Assembly (NCBI GenBank): GCA_022778585.1
Contig: JALFTI010000021.1
Coordinates: forward strand, 124,001 to 188,000
Direction: 5' to 3'
DNA: 64,000 nt
DNA from: Pygmaiobacter massiliensis
GTDB lineage: Bacteria; Bacillota; Clostridia; Oscillospirales; Ruminococcaceae
Within the stretch, counting starts at the first letter, position 1; each line of letters begins with the position of its first letter. Made by a program: the position numbers and the translations under genes. The notes beneath the pieces are model-generated. The model was not told the origin of the DNA. It searched no databases and saw only the letters and a program-made list of their open reading frames with translations. Of the stretch, positions 1-8,537 are shown piece after piece.

Positions 1-288
1 TAAAGCGGCAATAAAAACGCTGCCCTTTTGCCATCGCCCGGCCTTTTGAAAAAGGCCTGCTTTCCTTAAAACTACATAAAAATGCCAACACACAGAAAAC
101 AGGCAGAATATCGAAAGCTTTAAAACTTTATCTTTTGAAGCGATTTTTTGGTTTTGATAAAAAAATAGTCTTTTCTGCGCCTGCTTTGTGTGTTATACTG
201 TTTTTTAAATAGCGGTAGCGGGTAAGCTGCTGCGCATTGCTTATAAAATAGACCCTGCCGCAGGGCCGGGCTGGATAAGGGGTAAAAG
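1..288. other. Left-edge intergenic region
   Basis: No convincing gene. A short hairpin, GGCCTTTT-GA-AAAAGGCC at 40-57 followed by a weak T-rich stretch, may terminate a gene lying left of the window. A TATACT -10-like box at 194-199 has only a poor -35 partner 17 bases upstream, so a promoter for the creatininase-family gene is possible but not well supported. Confidence 0.4.
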
Positions 289-1059
289 ATGGAAAAGACC
301 AATGAACTTTGGAAGCTGACCGCCCATGCGGTCAAACAGGGCGGTTACGACAAGGTTGTGCTGGCAGTAGGTTCCTGCGAAGCGCATGGCCAGCACCTGG
401 CGGAAGGCTGCGACACCTTTGTTTCTTACGAGCTGGCCCGCCGCACAGCCGACCGGGTGAAGGGAATGCTGGTATTGCCGCCGGTTACGGTGGGGTACAG
501 CGGCCACTACGATTCGTTCCCGTTTACCTTAACCTTGCAGTATGAAACGGTCATTCATGTGGTAGAGGATATCCTCACTTCGGTTTTGTCCAACGGCGTG
601 AACAAAATTTTAATTATCAACGGTCACGACGGCAACATTGCCCCCATTGAAATTGCCTGCCGCAAGGTGAAGGAAGCCTGGCCCGACGCCCGCATGCTGG
701 TGCTGGACGAGTGGTGGGTGACCGGCGGCAAGCTTTTGCCAGATCTGTTTGAGGTATGGGGCGGCCTGGGCCACGCCGGTGAAGGGGAAACCTCCATTGC
801 CTACCACATGTTCCCGCAGTATTGTGAACCGGAGCAGGCTACCTGTGTTGTGCCTCAGCTGCCGGATGGCATTAACATTAAATGGGATTTTGGCGAACTG
901 ACCAACACCGCCCAAACCGGCGACGCCACCAAGGGCACCGCTGAAAAGGGGAAAAAGATGGCCGACGCTTTGGTGGATTATCTGGAGCAGCTGGTTAACA
1001 AAATGGACGCCTGTGGATGGAACTATGCAACCCCTGGTGCCCAAAAGCCGCTGGGCTGA
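289..1059 (+). CDS. Creatininase-family amidohydrolase
   Basis: A 256-residue protein of the creatininase/MftE/FAPy-deformylase superfamily, metal-dependent hydrolases cleaving cyclic or linear amide bonds in the cytoplasm. The family's metal-binding signatures are visible in order: GSCEAHGQHL followed by a D about five residues on (residues 28-42), NGHDGN near residue 107 and GHAGEGETS near residue 163. Length is normal for the family (about 240-260). The ATG follows an AAGGGG ribosome site. It stands alone, followed by a hairpin terminator at 1112-1144. The substrate cannot be told: creatinine, formamidopyrimidines and other amides are all used by relatives. The family call is secure, the specific activity open. 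Confidence 0.85.
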   Translation: MEKTNELWKLTAHAVKQGGYDKVVLAVGSCEAHGQHLAEGCDTFVSYELARRTADRVKGMLVLPPVTVGYSGHYDSFPFTLTLQYETVIHVVEDILTSVLSNGVNKILIINGHDGNIAPIEIACRKVKEAWPDARMLVLDEWWVTGGKLLPDLFEVWGGLGHAGEGETSIAYHMFPQYCEPEQATCVVPQLPDGINIKWDFGELTNTAQTGDATKGTAEKGKKMADALVDYLEQLVNKMDACGWNYATPGAQKPLG

Positions 1060-1111
1060 GCTTTGAAAGCACAGGGGACAGCTTGCCCAGGGCTGCAGCC
1101 TAAAAGAATAA

Positions 1112-1144
1112 AAAGCGTGGGGCGGCCTGCTCCGCGCTTTTTTG
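1112..1144 (+). terminator. Terminator after creatininase-family gene
   Basis: Stem AAAGCGTGG/CCGCGCTTT (one G-T wobble) followed by TTTTTT, about 50 bases after the stop codon. Confidence 0.75.
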
Positions 1145-1302
1145 CGCCAAGGCATAAAGCAAAGGCACAGGGGTGGTTTATGGCATAAAGCCATAGCAAA
1201 AGCCAGGCGCTCACAAAGGCAAAACGCTTTGCTTTATACGCTGCCGCGGCCATAAGCCATAAAAAGTTTACAAACCGGCCAAACTTTTGTGAGGGCTAAA
1301 GT

Positions 1303-1331
1303 TTGTAAAGTGGGTGAAAATACAGTATAAT
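1303..1331 (+). promoter_or_regulatory. Promoter TTGTAA-17-TATAAT
   Basis: -35 TTGTAA at 1303-1308 and -10 TATAAT at 1326-1331 with a 17-base spacer, 70 bases upstream of the membrane-protein gene. A 9-base inverted repeat, TTTACAAAC (1267-1275) and GTTTGTAAA (1301-1309), places one arm over the -35 box and may be an operator. Confidence 0.7.
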
Positions 1332-1400
1332 ATTTGCTGAATTGGCCGCCTGGCAGCGGCTTGGCAATTTGCCGTACAGAAAGGAAAGGAAACAGCTAGT

Positions 1401-3230
1401 ATGAACAAAAGTTCTGCCTATGACGCTACGCCCGGCCAGGGAGGGGGCACGGTGAAAAAAACACTGATTAACCTGCTGGTTACCCTGGTGTTTGGCCTTG
1501 TGTATTTTTACCTGGAATTGCCGGCACTGAACCTGCACGACCAGGAATTTTATGTTTTTGTATTTTTGCTGTCGGCGGTGTGGTGCGTCAGCTCCATTTT
1601 AACCTCTGGCCTGTGGAAGTTGCAGGGGCAGGGTGACTTTTTCCGGTCGGTAAAAAACAACTGCCGGCTGCCGCTTATTATCTGCGCTGCATTGGTGGTT
1701 ATTTTCCTGCTGGGCAGCCTGCTTTCCAGTGTTATTTTGCGGGCCGGCAGCTACAGCAAACTGTTAAGTTTTGAAACCGGGGACTTTTCTACCGATGTAA
1801 CCCAGGTGTCCTACGACCAAATTCCCATGCTGGACGCGGACAGCGCTTCCAAGCTGGCTGACCGTAAGCTGGGCGAGCTTTCGGACATGGTAAGCCAGTT
1901 TGAAGTGTCGGACACCAATACCCAAATCAATTACCAGGACCGGCCGGTGCGGGTTGCACCACTGGTATACGGCGACTTGATTAAATGGTTCAACAACCGC
2001 TCGGAAGGGCTGCCCGCCTATGTGCTGATTGACATGGTAACCCAGAATGTGGAGGTTGTGCGGCTGGAAGAGGGGATGAAGTATACCCCGGCCGAACATT
2101 TTTCCCGCAATTTGTACCGTCACCTGCGTTTTTCTTACCCCACCTATATGTTCGATGAACCCACCTTTGAAATTGACGAAGAGGGGACTCCGTATTGGAT
2201 CTGCCCGCGGCTGGTTATGACCATTGGCCTGTTTGGTGGGCGGGACATTGACGGCGCGGTGCTGGTAAACGCCATTACCGGCGAAAGCACCTACTACGAC
2301 GCGGAGGATGTGCCCAGCTGGGTGGACCGGGTGTACAACGCCGACCTGATTGTGGAGCAGTACGACTATTACGGCCAGTACCACAACGGGTTTTTAAACT
2401 CCATTTTTGGGCAAAAAGGGGTAACCGTTACCACCGATGGCTATAACTATATGGCCATGGACGATGATGTGTATATGTACACCGGCATCACCTCGGTGGG
2501 GGGCGACCAGTCGAATGTGGGCTTTATTTTAACAAACCAGCGCACCAAGCAGACCACCTATTACCAGGTGGCTGGCGCTACCGAATATTCGGCCCGCTCT
2601 TCGGCCGAAGGTGTGGTACAGCATTTGGCATATAAGTCCACCTTCCCGTTGCTTTTGAATATTGGGGGCGAGCCCACCTATTTTATGTCCCTGAAGGATA
2701 ACGCCGGGCTGGTGAAGATGTATGCCATGGTAAATGTGCGCCAGTACCAGGTGGTGGCAACCGGTTCCACCGTGGCCGAATGCCAGGCGGAGTACGAGAA
2801 GCTGCTTTTGCAGAACGATATTACTGAACAAACCCCCACCGTGACCGGCCGTGTAGAAGGGGTTGTGACAGAAAAGCGGGAGGCCGTAATAGGGGGCGAC
2901 ACCTATTACTACCTGAAGCTGCAGGGGCAGGAAGGCTATTTCTCTCTGCGGGCGGCCGACAATGAACTGGCGGTTATTTTGAACACAGGCGACTGGGTAG
3001 AGATGGACGCGGCCGCCGACCAGCAAAATTCCATTCGCTCGGCAAAGCTTTTGCAGTATACCCCCTCAGGACAGCCGGCCCAGCCGGAAAGCACTCCGCA
3101 GCAGATGCAAAGCGACAGCACACAAACCGAGGCCCAAACGGGAGAAAGTGAACCCGAAAGTCAAAGTGCCGCCCAGCCGGATGCTTCTCAGCCGCAAGAT
3201 GACCAGCAGGCACAAAGCGAAGAGACCTGA
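1401..3230 (+). CDS. Membrane-anchored protein of unknown function
   Basis: A 609-residue protein I do not recognise by name. Three hydrophobic segments lie near residues 20-40, 50-72 and 92-115. They are followed by a large, probably extracytoplasmic, soluble region of about 400 residues and a low-complexity tail (about 535-609) rich in Q, S, E, P and A with no hydrophobic anchor. The ATG at 1401 has AGGAAAGGA upstream. A GTG at 1452 preceded by GGAGGGGG would remove 17 polar residues and is a credible alternative start. The gene is monocistronic between its own promoter and a strong terminator. A role at the envelope is likely from the topology, but no catalytic motif is visible. Confidence 0.7.
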   Translation: MNKSSAYDATPGQGGGTVKKTLINLLVTLVFGLVYFYLELPALNLHDQEFYVFVFLLSAVWCVSSILTSGLWKLQGQGDFFRSVKNNCRLPLIICAALVVIFLLGSLLSSVILRAGSYSKLLSFETGDFSTDVTQVSYDQIPMLDADSASKLADRKLGELSDMVSQFEVSDTNTQINYQDRPVRVAPLVYGDLIKWFNNRSEGLPAYVLIDMVTQNVEVVRLEEGMKYTPAEHFSRNLYRHLRFSYPTYMFDEPTFEIDEEGTPYWICPRLVMTIGLFGGRDIDGAVLVNAITGESTYYDAEDVPSWVDRVYNADLIVEQYDYYGQYHNGFLNSIFGQKGVTVTTDGYNYMAMDDDVYMYTGITSVGGDQSNVGFILTNQRTKQTTYYQVAGATEYSARSSAEGVVQHLAYKSTFPLLLNIGGEPTYFMSLKDNAGLVKMYAMVNVRQYQVVATGSTVAECQAEYEKLLLQNDITEQTPTVTGRVEGVVTEKREAVIGGDTYYYLKLQGQEGYFSLRAADNELAVILNTGDWVEMDAAADQQNSIRSAKLLQYTPSGQPAQPESTPQQMQSDSTQTEAQTGESEPESQSAAQPDASQPQDDQQAQSEET

Positions 3231-3324
3231 CTGTAACCCCCTGGGAAAATACCCATAAGCTGTGCGGGAAAGCCGGTGTGCCCCAAATACCGGTTTCGCT
3301 GCAAAGTTTTGCGCACAAGTGTTT

Positions 3325-3368
3325 AAGGGGGCAAATCAAGCTTCAAAGGCTTGCTTTGCCCCCTTTTT
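3325..3368 (+). terminator. Strong terminator after membrane-protein gene
   Basis: Long stem with arms AAGGGGGCAAA and TTTGCCCCCTT plus an inner CAAGC/GCTTG, ending in a T run. Confidence 0.85.
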
Positions 3369-3892
3369 ACATGCTCACCCCTTAAACTTATAGCAACAAA
3401 CTGCTTTGTAGCCCAAAGGCGCAGCTTTGGCGGCAGAAAGGTGAAAGTCCGGCAGGTACTGTTGGTGGTTTTAAACAGGCTTTGCTGGTGCCACAAAATA
3501 AAACCGGGTTTTAACCGGCCGGCATTTTTGCTGTGTTACATGGGCTAAAGAGTTTAAGCTTTTAAAAAATGGCAAAAATAGACCGTTTTTTTGCAAAAAG
3601 ACTTGTGTGTAAAAGATAAGCTGCGGTATACTAAATATTTAGTGGGTCTATAAGGCAAAGCGCTGTTCAAGGTGACTGCCGGCTGTTTTACAAAGCCTGC
3701 GTGGCAAAAACTGCTGGCAGGAATGCAGCTGCATGGCGCTTAGCGCGAAGGGGGTAAGAGCGCTTTCTTTAAAGTTTGTTAGGCGTTTCTTCATAAAGAT
3801 TCCATAATTATTTTGGATAATAAATGTGAAAGCATAAAACCCGTGTGCTGGTGAAAAAGGCGGCGCGGTTTTGCATAAAAGGAGAGAAAAAC
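3369..3892. other. Intergenic region with operator-like palindrome
   Basis: No gene seen. It holds a promoter-like pair, TTGTGT at 3603-3608 and TATACT at 3627-3632 (18-base spacer). A perfect 14-base palindrome ACTAAATATTTAGT (3630-3643) overlaps the -10 box. This is the likely control region of the zinc-ribbon/DUF5685/DnaJ operon, leaving a leader of about 250 bases. Confidence 0.5.
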
Positions 3893-4300
3893 ATGAAAGA
3901 AAAAATGCGGGCATTTATGACCGGCCGATATGGTATGGACAGCCTGGGCCAATTTTTAAGCCGGCTTTCGCTGGCGCTTTTGGTGACGGCTATTCTGCTG
4001 CGCCAAAGCGGTGCGGCGCGGGCATTGTCGGTAATGGCCTGCATATTGCTGGTTTTGTGCTATTTTCGCATTTTTTCCCGCAATACAAACGCCCGGGTTC
4101 GGGAAAACTATGCCTTTTATATGGTGCGCCAGAACACGGTGGGGCGAATAAAAGCCGCCTTTGGCCGGCTGCGGGACCACAATAGCCACTGCTTTTTTAA
4201 ATGTCCTTCCTGCGGGCAGATGGTGCGGGTACCGAAAGGGCGCGGCCTGATTGACATTACCTGTCCCAAATGCCGCTGCGAGTTTAGGGAAAAGAGCTGA
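3893..4300 (+). CDS. Small membrane protein with C-terminal zinc ribbon
   Basis: A 135-residue protein with a hydrophobic region around residues 20-60 (one or two membrane spans) and a C-terminal zinc ribbon, CPSCGQ and CPKCRC about 20 residues apart. The ATG at 3893 is chosen because AAAGGAGAG lies just upstream; an in-frame start at 3845 has no ribosome site. It is the first gene of a three-gene operon, four bases before a DUF5685 protein and then a DnaJ-domain protein. The ribbon probably faces the cytoplasm and could bind nucleic acid or protein. Function unknown. Confidence 0.8.
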   Translation: MKEKMRAFMTGRYGMDSLGQFLSRLSLALLVTAILLRQSGAARALSVMACILLVLCYFRIFSRNTNARVRENYAFYMVRQNTVGRIKAAFGRLRDHNSHCFFKCPSCGQMVRVPKGRGLIDITCPKCRCEFREKS

Positions 4301-4304
4301 TCGG

Positions 4305-5153
4305 ATGTACGGATATATCATCATCAATGAGGACAGCCTGCCCAAAGAGGAGGCAGACCGGTACCACGCATACTACTGTGGGCTGTGCCGGGCGCTGGGG
4401 GACGGGCATGGCTTGTGCGGCCGGCTGACCCTTTCCTATGATCTGACCTTTCTGTCTATGTTGCTTTCGGGCCTGTACGAGCCCGAAGAAGAGTTCGGCG
4501 AAAGCCGCTGTGCATTGCACCCCGGCCGTCCCTGCCCGTGGGTTTCCACCAGTGTGGAGCAATATGTGGCGGATATGAGCGTGGCGCTGGCCTACCACCG
4601 CTGTGACGATGATTGGCGGGACGAACGCAAATATTCGGCGCTGGCCATGAAAAATGCGCTGGCTAAACGGTACAGCCAGGTTTGCGAGCGCTGGCCCCGC
4701 CAGGCTGCGGCCATTGGCCACAGTATGCAGCAGCTTTTGCGCTGCGAAGAAGCCCAAAGCAGTGATCTTGACGAGGTTTCCGGCTGTTTTGGCCTGATGA
4801 TGAGCACGCTTTTTGTCATGAAGTCGGATGAATGGAGCGTAACCTTACGAGAGATGGGATATGCGCTGGGCAAGTTTATCTATCTGATGGATGCTTACGA
4901 CGACCTGGAGCGGGACAAAAAGCATAAACGGTATAACCCGCTGTTGGCGCTTTCCCAGCAGCCGGATTATGAAGAACGAATACACGAAATTTTAACCATG
5001 CTGATGGCCCAGTGTGCCGGCGCGTTTGAACGGCTGCCGGTGTTGCGCAATGCACAGGTTTTGCGCAATATTTTGTATTCCGGCGTGTGGACCCGCTACG
5101 CCCAGATCCAGAGCCAGAAAACGGTCCGCAAGAAAAAGAAGGAGCAGGAATGA
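4305..5153 (+). CDS. DUF5685 family protein
   Basis: A 282-residue protein matching my recollection of DUF5685: N-terminus MYGYIII..., then [10 protein letters not shown] near residue 28, and a helical body with [12 protein letters not shown] and [15 protein letters not shown] segments. The Cys pair at the N-terminus and the paired acidic DD motifs recall metal- or prenyl-diphosphate-type helical folds, but no reaction is established that I know of. The ATG at 4305 begins the conserved N-terminus; it lies four bases after the zinc-ribbon gene's stop, suggesting translational coupling. Its own stop overlaps the start of the DnaJ gene. Confidence 0.8.
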   Translation: MYGYIIINEDSLPKEEADRYHAYYCGLCRALGDGHGLCGRLTLSYDLTFLSMLLSGLYEPEEEFGESRCALHPGRPCPWVSTSVEQYVADMSVALAYHRCDDDWRDERKYSALAMKNALAKRYSQVCERWPRQAAAIGHSMQQLLRCEEAQSSDLDEVSGCFGLMMSTLFVMKSDEWSVTLREMGYALGKFIYLMDAYDDLERDKKHKRYNPLLALSQQPDYEERIHEILTMLMAQCAGAFERLPVLRNAQVLRNILYSGVWTRYAQIQSQKTVRKKKKEQE

Positions 5154-5854
5154 GAGATCCTTACGATATTCTGGGGGTGGCCCGCACCGCCAGCGATGAC
5201 GATGTGAAAAAAGCATACCGGGCGCTTTGCAAAAAATATCACCCGGACCTAAACCCCGGCGACAGCGCGGCCGAAGAAAAATTTAAACAGGTGCAGGCCG
5301 CGTACGATGAGGTGATGCGCCAGCGCCAGACAGGCGGTGCAAGCGGCGGGTATTATGGCTCAAACAGCCCGGGCGGCTTTTATGGCTGGGGACCGTCTGG
5401 GCCGTTTTGGGGGTTCGGTTTTGGCGACGATGAGCCGGGCAGCTACCGCCAGCAGGACCCGTTTGGCCGGTATACCGCAGGCCAACAGGACGAATCCAAC
5501 GAAATGCAGGCCGCCCGCAGTTATTTGAATGCCCGCCACTATGCTGAAGCGCTGAATGCGCTGAACCTGGTGGATCCCACCGCCCGTACTGCCCGCTGGT
5601 ATTATTATGCGGCCCTGGCAAGCGCCGGGCTGGGCAACCGCATTAATGCGTTGGAATATGCCCGCACGGCGGTGGAAAAAGAGCCCAATAACGCCCAGTA
5701 CCGCCAGCTGCTCGACCAGCTGCAAAACCAGGGCCAAACCTATTACAATACGGCCCGCAGCTATGGACCCCCCACCTTCAGTGTGGGAAGGTTTTGTTTA
5801 ACGGTTTGGCTTTTGCAGCTGCTTTCAGCCCTTTGCTGCCGTTGCCGGCTGTAA
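5150..5854 (+). CDS. DnaJ-domain protein (type III J protein)
   Basis: A 234-residue protein with an N-terminal J domain (residues 1-62) carrying the HPD motif (YHPDLNPGD), which stimulates Hsp70 ATPase activity. It has no zinc-finger region and no canonical DnaJ C-terminal substrate domain, so it is not DnaJ itself. A G/F/Y/S-rich linker (about 63-120) is followed by a helical region of TPR character (about 125-205) and a hydrophobic, Cys-rich C-terminus that may be a membrane tail. The start ATG overlaps the DUF5685 stop (ATGA), typical of coupled translation. Probably a dedicated co-chaperone for the products of this operon. Confidence 0.85.
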   Translation: MRDPYDILGVARTASDDDVKKAYRALCKKYHPDLNPGDSAAEEKFKQVQAAYDEVMRQRQTGGASGGYYGSNSPGGFYGWGPSGPFWGFGFGDDEPGSYRQQDPFGRYTAGQQDESNEMQAARSYLNARHYAEALNALNLVDPTARTARWYYYAALASAGLGNRINALEYARTAVEKEPNNAQYRQLLDQLQNQGQTYYNTARSYGPPTFSVGRFCLTVWLLQLLSALCCRCRL

Positions 5855-5920
5855 GCCGTTTACAAAACGGCAAAACACCCTAGTATATGGCAGATATAGA
5901 GAATACAAAAAATAAAACAC

Positions 5921-5957
5921 AAACGCACACAAGGCAAGCTGCCCTGTGTGCGTTTTT
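5921..5957 (+). terminator. Terminator of zinc-ribbon/DUF5685/DnaJ operon
   Basis: Nine-base stem ACGCACACA/TGTGTGCGT followed by TTTTTT. Confidence 0.85.
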
Positions 5958-6427
5958 TGCTGGCGCTTTTCGGTTTGCAGAAGGCGTATGGGGTTTTGGC
6001 AAAATGTTCGGGTGCGCCTGATTGGGTTTTGCAGAAAAAGCCTTTGCCCCAAAAGCCCGCGTGTTTTTGTGCCGTATGTTCTGGAAAAGGCGGCGGTAAA
6101 CGTGTTTTTTGCGGAGATGACGACAAAGGGCGGTAAGCGTCGTTTTATAGACCGAAAAGACCCTTTGCAGCAGGCCTTTGCCCGCAAACGGACAGCGCTT
6201 TGTTGACAGCGAGTTTGAATTATTATATGGTTGTAATGGGAATATGCTAAAAGAAAAAGCCTGCAGCTGTGCTGGCGCAGGTACTGCGGCAGGGGATGAA
6301 CGCCGGGCAAAAGAAGGCCGGCGCCCTTTTACAGAAGAAATCCGTTACAGAAGAAATCCGCGCCCGGACGGTTAATCGATTTGGCTTTTTGCAAAATTTG
6401 CCGGTGCGCAGTGTGAGGAGGTATAGA
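5958..6427. other. Intergenic region upstream of ABC operon
   Basis: No gene supported; short overlapping ORFs here lack ribosome sites and family resemblance. It contains a consensus -35 at 6203 and leaves a leader of about 190 bases before the ABC ATPase gene. Confidence 0.5.
6203..6231 (+). promoter_or_regulatory. Promoter TTGACA-17-TATGGT
   Basis: Perfect -35 TTGACA at 6203-6208, 17-base spacer, -10 TATGGT at 6226-6231; drives the ABC ATPase/permease/zinc-ribbon operon. Confidence 0.6.
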
Positions 6428-7126
6428 ATGGAACCCATTTTGGAATGCCGGAACCTTTATAAAAGCTACCGGGGAAAGCCGGCGCTGCGGGGGTTGAACC
6501 TTTCGGTGTACGCCGGGCGGATTGTGGGGCTTTTGGGCCCCAATGGCAGCGGCAAAACCACCCTGATTAAGTTGGCCTGCGGGCTGCTTACCCCCACATC
6601 GGGCCAGGTGCTTATTAAGGGGCGGGCACCCGACGCTACAACCAAGGCGTTGGTGTCCTACCTGCCGGACCGCAACTATTTGGAAAACTGGATGACCGTG
6701 CAGCAGGCTTTGACCTTTTTTGAAGAGTTTTATCAGGACTTTGACCCTGCCCGTGCGGCGGATATGCTCAGCCGGCTGAACATTCGGCCCGATATGCGGT
6801 TTGGCAGCCTTTCCAAAGGTACCAAGGAGAAGGTGCAGCTGATTCTGGTCATGAGCCGCAGAGCCTCGCTGTACCTGCTGGATGAACCGATCGGCGGGGT
6901 GGACCCGGCTGCCCGGGACTATATCCTCTCCACCATTATCAACAATTACGACCCCGGCGCCACGGTGCTGATCTCCACCCATCTGATTGCCGATGTGGAA
7001 AAGGTGCTGGACGATGTGGTGTTTATTCGGCAGGGGCTGGTGGAACTGTGCGCTACGGTGCAGGAGATCCGCGAAGAAAAAGGCTGCAGTGTGGATGAGC
7101 TGTTTCGGGAGGTGTACAAATGTTAG
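6428..7126 (+). CDS. ABC transporter ATP-binding protein
   Basis: A 232-residue single-domain ABC ATPase. Walker A GPNGSGKTT is near residue 38, the signature is LSKGTKEK rather than LSGGQ, the Walker B and catalytic Glu are LYLLDEP, the D-loop is GGVDPAAR and the H-loop ISTHL. The LSKG signature and the short C-terminus recall GntR-linked YtrB/EcsA-like importers or exporters of bacitracin or antimicrobial-peptide type. The ATG at 6428 sits after AGGAGG. Its end overlaps the permease gene by seven bases, so the two surely form one transporter. Substrate unknown. Confidence 0.9.
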   Translation: MEPILECRNLYKSYRGKPALRGLNLSVYAGRIVGLLGPNGSGKTTLIKLACGLLTPTSGQVLIKGRAPDATTKALVSYLPDRNYLENWMTVQQALTFFEEFYQDFDPARAADMLSRLNIRPDMRFGSLSKGTKEKVQLILVMSRRASLYLLDEPIGGVDPAARDYILSTIINNYDPGATVLISTHLIADVEKVLDDVVFIRQGLVELCATVQEIREEKGCSVDELFREVYKC

Positions 7127-7965
7127 GCAAACTGTTCCGGTACGAAATGAAGGCCACCGGGCGGATTATTCTGCCGTTTTACTTAGGGCTGGCCGTGCTT
7201 GCACTGGTATGCCGGCTAAGCGGTGTGTTTTCCGAAAGCAAGCCTTCTGGCCAGCTGGGGGGCGTGGTTTCCGAACTGCAGCTGCTGGGCCTTATGGTAT
7301 ATTGGACATTGCTGGTAGCCACCTTTGTGGTGGTGTTTGTGGTTATGCTTACCCGGTTTTACAAAAATTTGTACGGCGGGGGCGGGTATTTAATGCACAC
7401 CCTACCGGTAACAACCGCCCAAAAAATTTGGAGCAAGGCGCTGGCCAGCGCAGTGTGGGGAATTGCCTCGCTGGCAGTGGTTCTGTTAACGGCCCTGATT
7501 TTGTTTTTGGGTACCGATGTGCTGGACTTTTTGTGGTATTTATGGCCGACCCTGGGCGAACTGTGGCAGCAGCTTTTGTGGTATATTTTGCCCGGCGGCA
7601 TAGACCCAGTGTCCGGTTTCTGGCTGGTGATTTTACTTTTGGAATTTTTGGCGCTTTTGGTTTTTTCGGTGCTATTAAGCTCCATGGCCTGCTACTTTTT
7701 CCTTTCACTGGGCCAGCAGATGGGACGCCACAAGGTACTGGGCGCTTTTTTAAGCTATATTGGGTTTGTGGTGGTATGGCAGCTTATCAATATGGTGCTG
7801 AATATCAGCGGGCTGTATGAGGGGGCGGCTTATCTTACCATGCGCCACCCATTGCCCGGGTTGGCGCTGACCCTTTTGATAGAGGTGGTATTGGTGGGCG
7901 GCTTGTTTTTTGCCAGCTACTTTGGCACCTATTACCTGATGAACCGCAAACTGAACCTGGAGTAA
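7120..7965 (+). CDS. ABC transporter permease
   Basis: A 281-residue integral membrane protein with about six hydrophobic segments (roughly residues 18-38, 55-80, 102-130, 160-190, 205-230 and 245-270). The segment order fits an ABC-2-type permease partnering the ATPase encoded just upstream. The N-terminus KLFRYEMKATGR is the usual cytoplasmic helix of such permeases. The start overlaps the ATPase stop. No regulator gene is adjacent, unlike the GntR-led versions of this system. Substrate unknown. Confidence 0.85.
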   Translation: MLGKLFRYEMKATGRIILPFYLGLAVLALVCRLSGVFSESKPSGQLGGVVSELQLLGLMVYWTLLVATFVVVFVVMLTRFYKNLYGGGGYLMHTLPVTTAQKIWSKALASAVWGIASLAVVLLTALILFLGTDVLDFLWYLWPTLGELWQQLLWYILPGGIDPVSGFWLVILLLEFLALLVFSVLLSSMACYFFLSLGQQMGRHKVLGAFLSYIGFVVVWQLINMVLNISGLYEGAAYLTMRHPLPGLALTLLIEVVLVGGLFFASYFGTYYLMNRKLNLE

Positions 7966-7975
7966 AGGAGAAAAA

Positions 7976-8185
7976 ATGGAACATAAACCTTACTGCTGCC
8001 CAAAATGCGGCAACGGAGCATATGTGACCGACCAACTGCAGGCTACCGGCGGCAATTTTGCTAAGCTTTTCGATATACAGAATAAGCGCTTTGTTACCGT
8101 AAGCTGTACCCGATGCGGCTATACCGAACTGTACCGTCAGCCGGAGGACGGCGCGATGGATGTGCTGGACTTTTTGTTTGGCTAA
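7976..8185 (+). CDS. Zinc-ribbon nucleic-acid-binding-type protein
   Basis: A 69-residue protein with two Cys pairs, CPKCG near residue 9 and CTRCG near residue 44. It resembles the small zinc-ribbon family pfam09855 (predicted nucleic-acid-binding Zn ribbons, usually about 65-75 residues). The start follows AAAGGAG and lies 10 bases after the ABC permease stop, so it is cotranscribed with the transporter. A functional link to the transporter is not evident; such small ribbons ride in many operons. Confidence 0.8.
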   Translation: MEHKPYCCPKCGNGAYVTDQLQATGGNFAKLFDIQNKRFVTVSCTRCGYTELYRQPEDGAMDVLDFLFG

Positions 8186-8208
8186 CAGTAAAAGAGAATA
8201 AAGCAAAA

Positions 8209-8238
8209 AACGGCGGGGCTATTGCCCCGCCGTTTTTG
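8209..8238 (+). terminator. Terminator of ABC operon
   Basis: Stem AACGGCGGGGC/GCCCCGCCGTT followed by T residues. Confidence 0.85.
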
Positions 8239-8537
8239 TCGTTTTACCCTGCGATTTTTGGAAAAACAAAATGGCTTTTAATGGGCACACAGGGAAAACG
8301 CAGGCCCCCTGCCGGATGTAAGGCGTTTTAAAGCTGCATAGCCAAAAAGAAAGTCTTAGCTGGCATGTTTGTGTTCTGAGTCGGCAAAACAGGTGTGTTT
8401 TTCTTTGAAAACACAAAAGGGGACTATGCAAATAGACGAGGTCTGGTATACTGGTAAAAGGTTTAAAAAAGGCAGCAACAAAAAACGCTGCAAAGGCGTG
8501 CGCTTTGGCAGGCCTGTGGATTTGTGGGAGGAATTTT
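8239..8537. other. Intergenic region upstream of EamA transporter
   Basis: About 300 bases. No gene and no convincing promoter seen; GGTATACTGG at 8445-8454 contains a possible -10 (TATACT). Confidence 0.35.
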
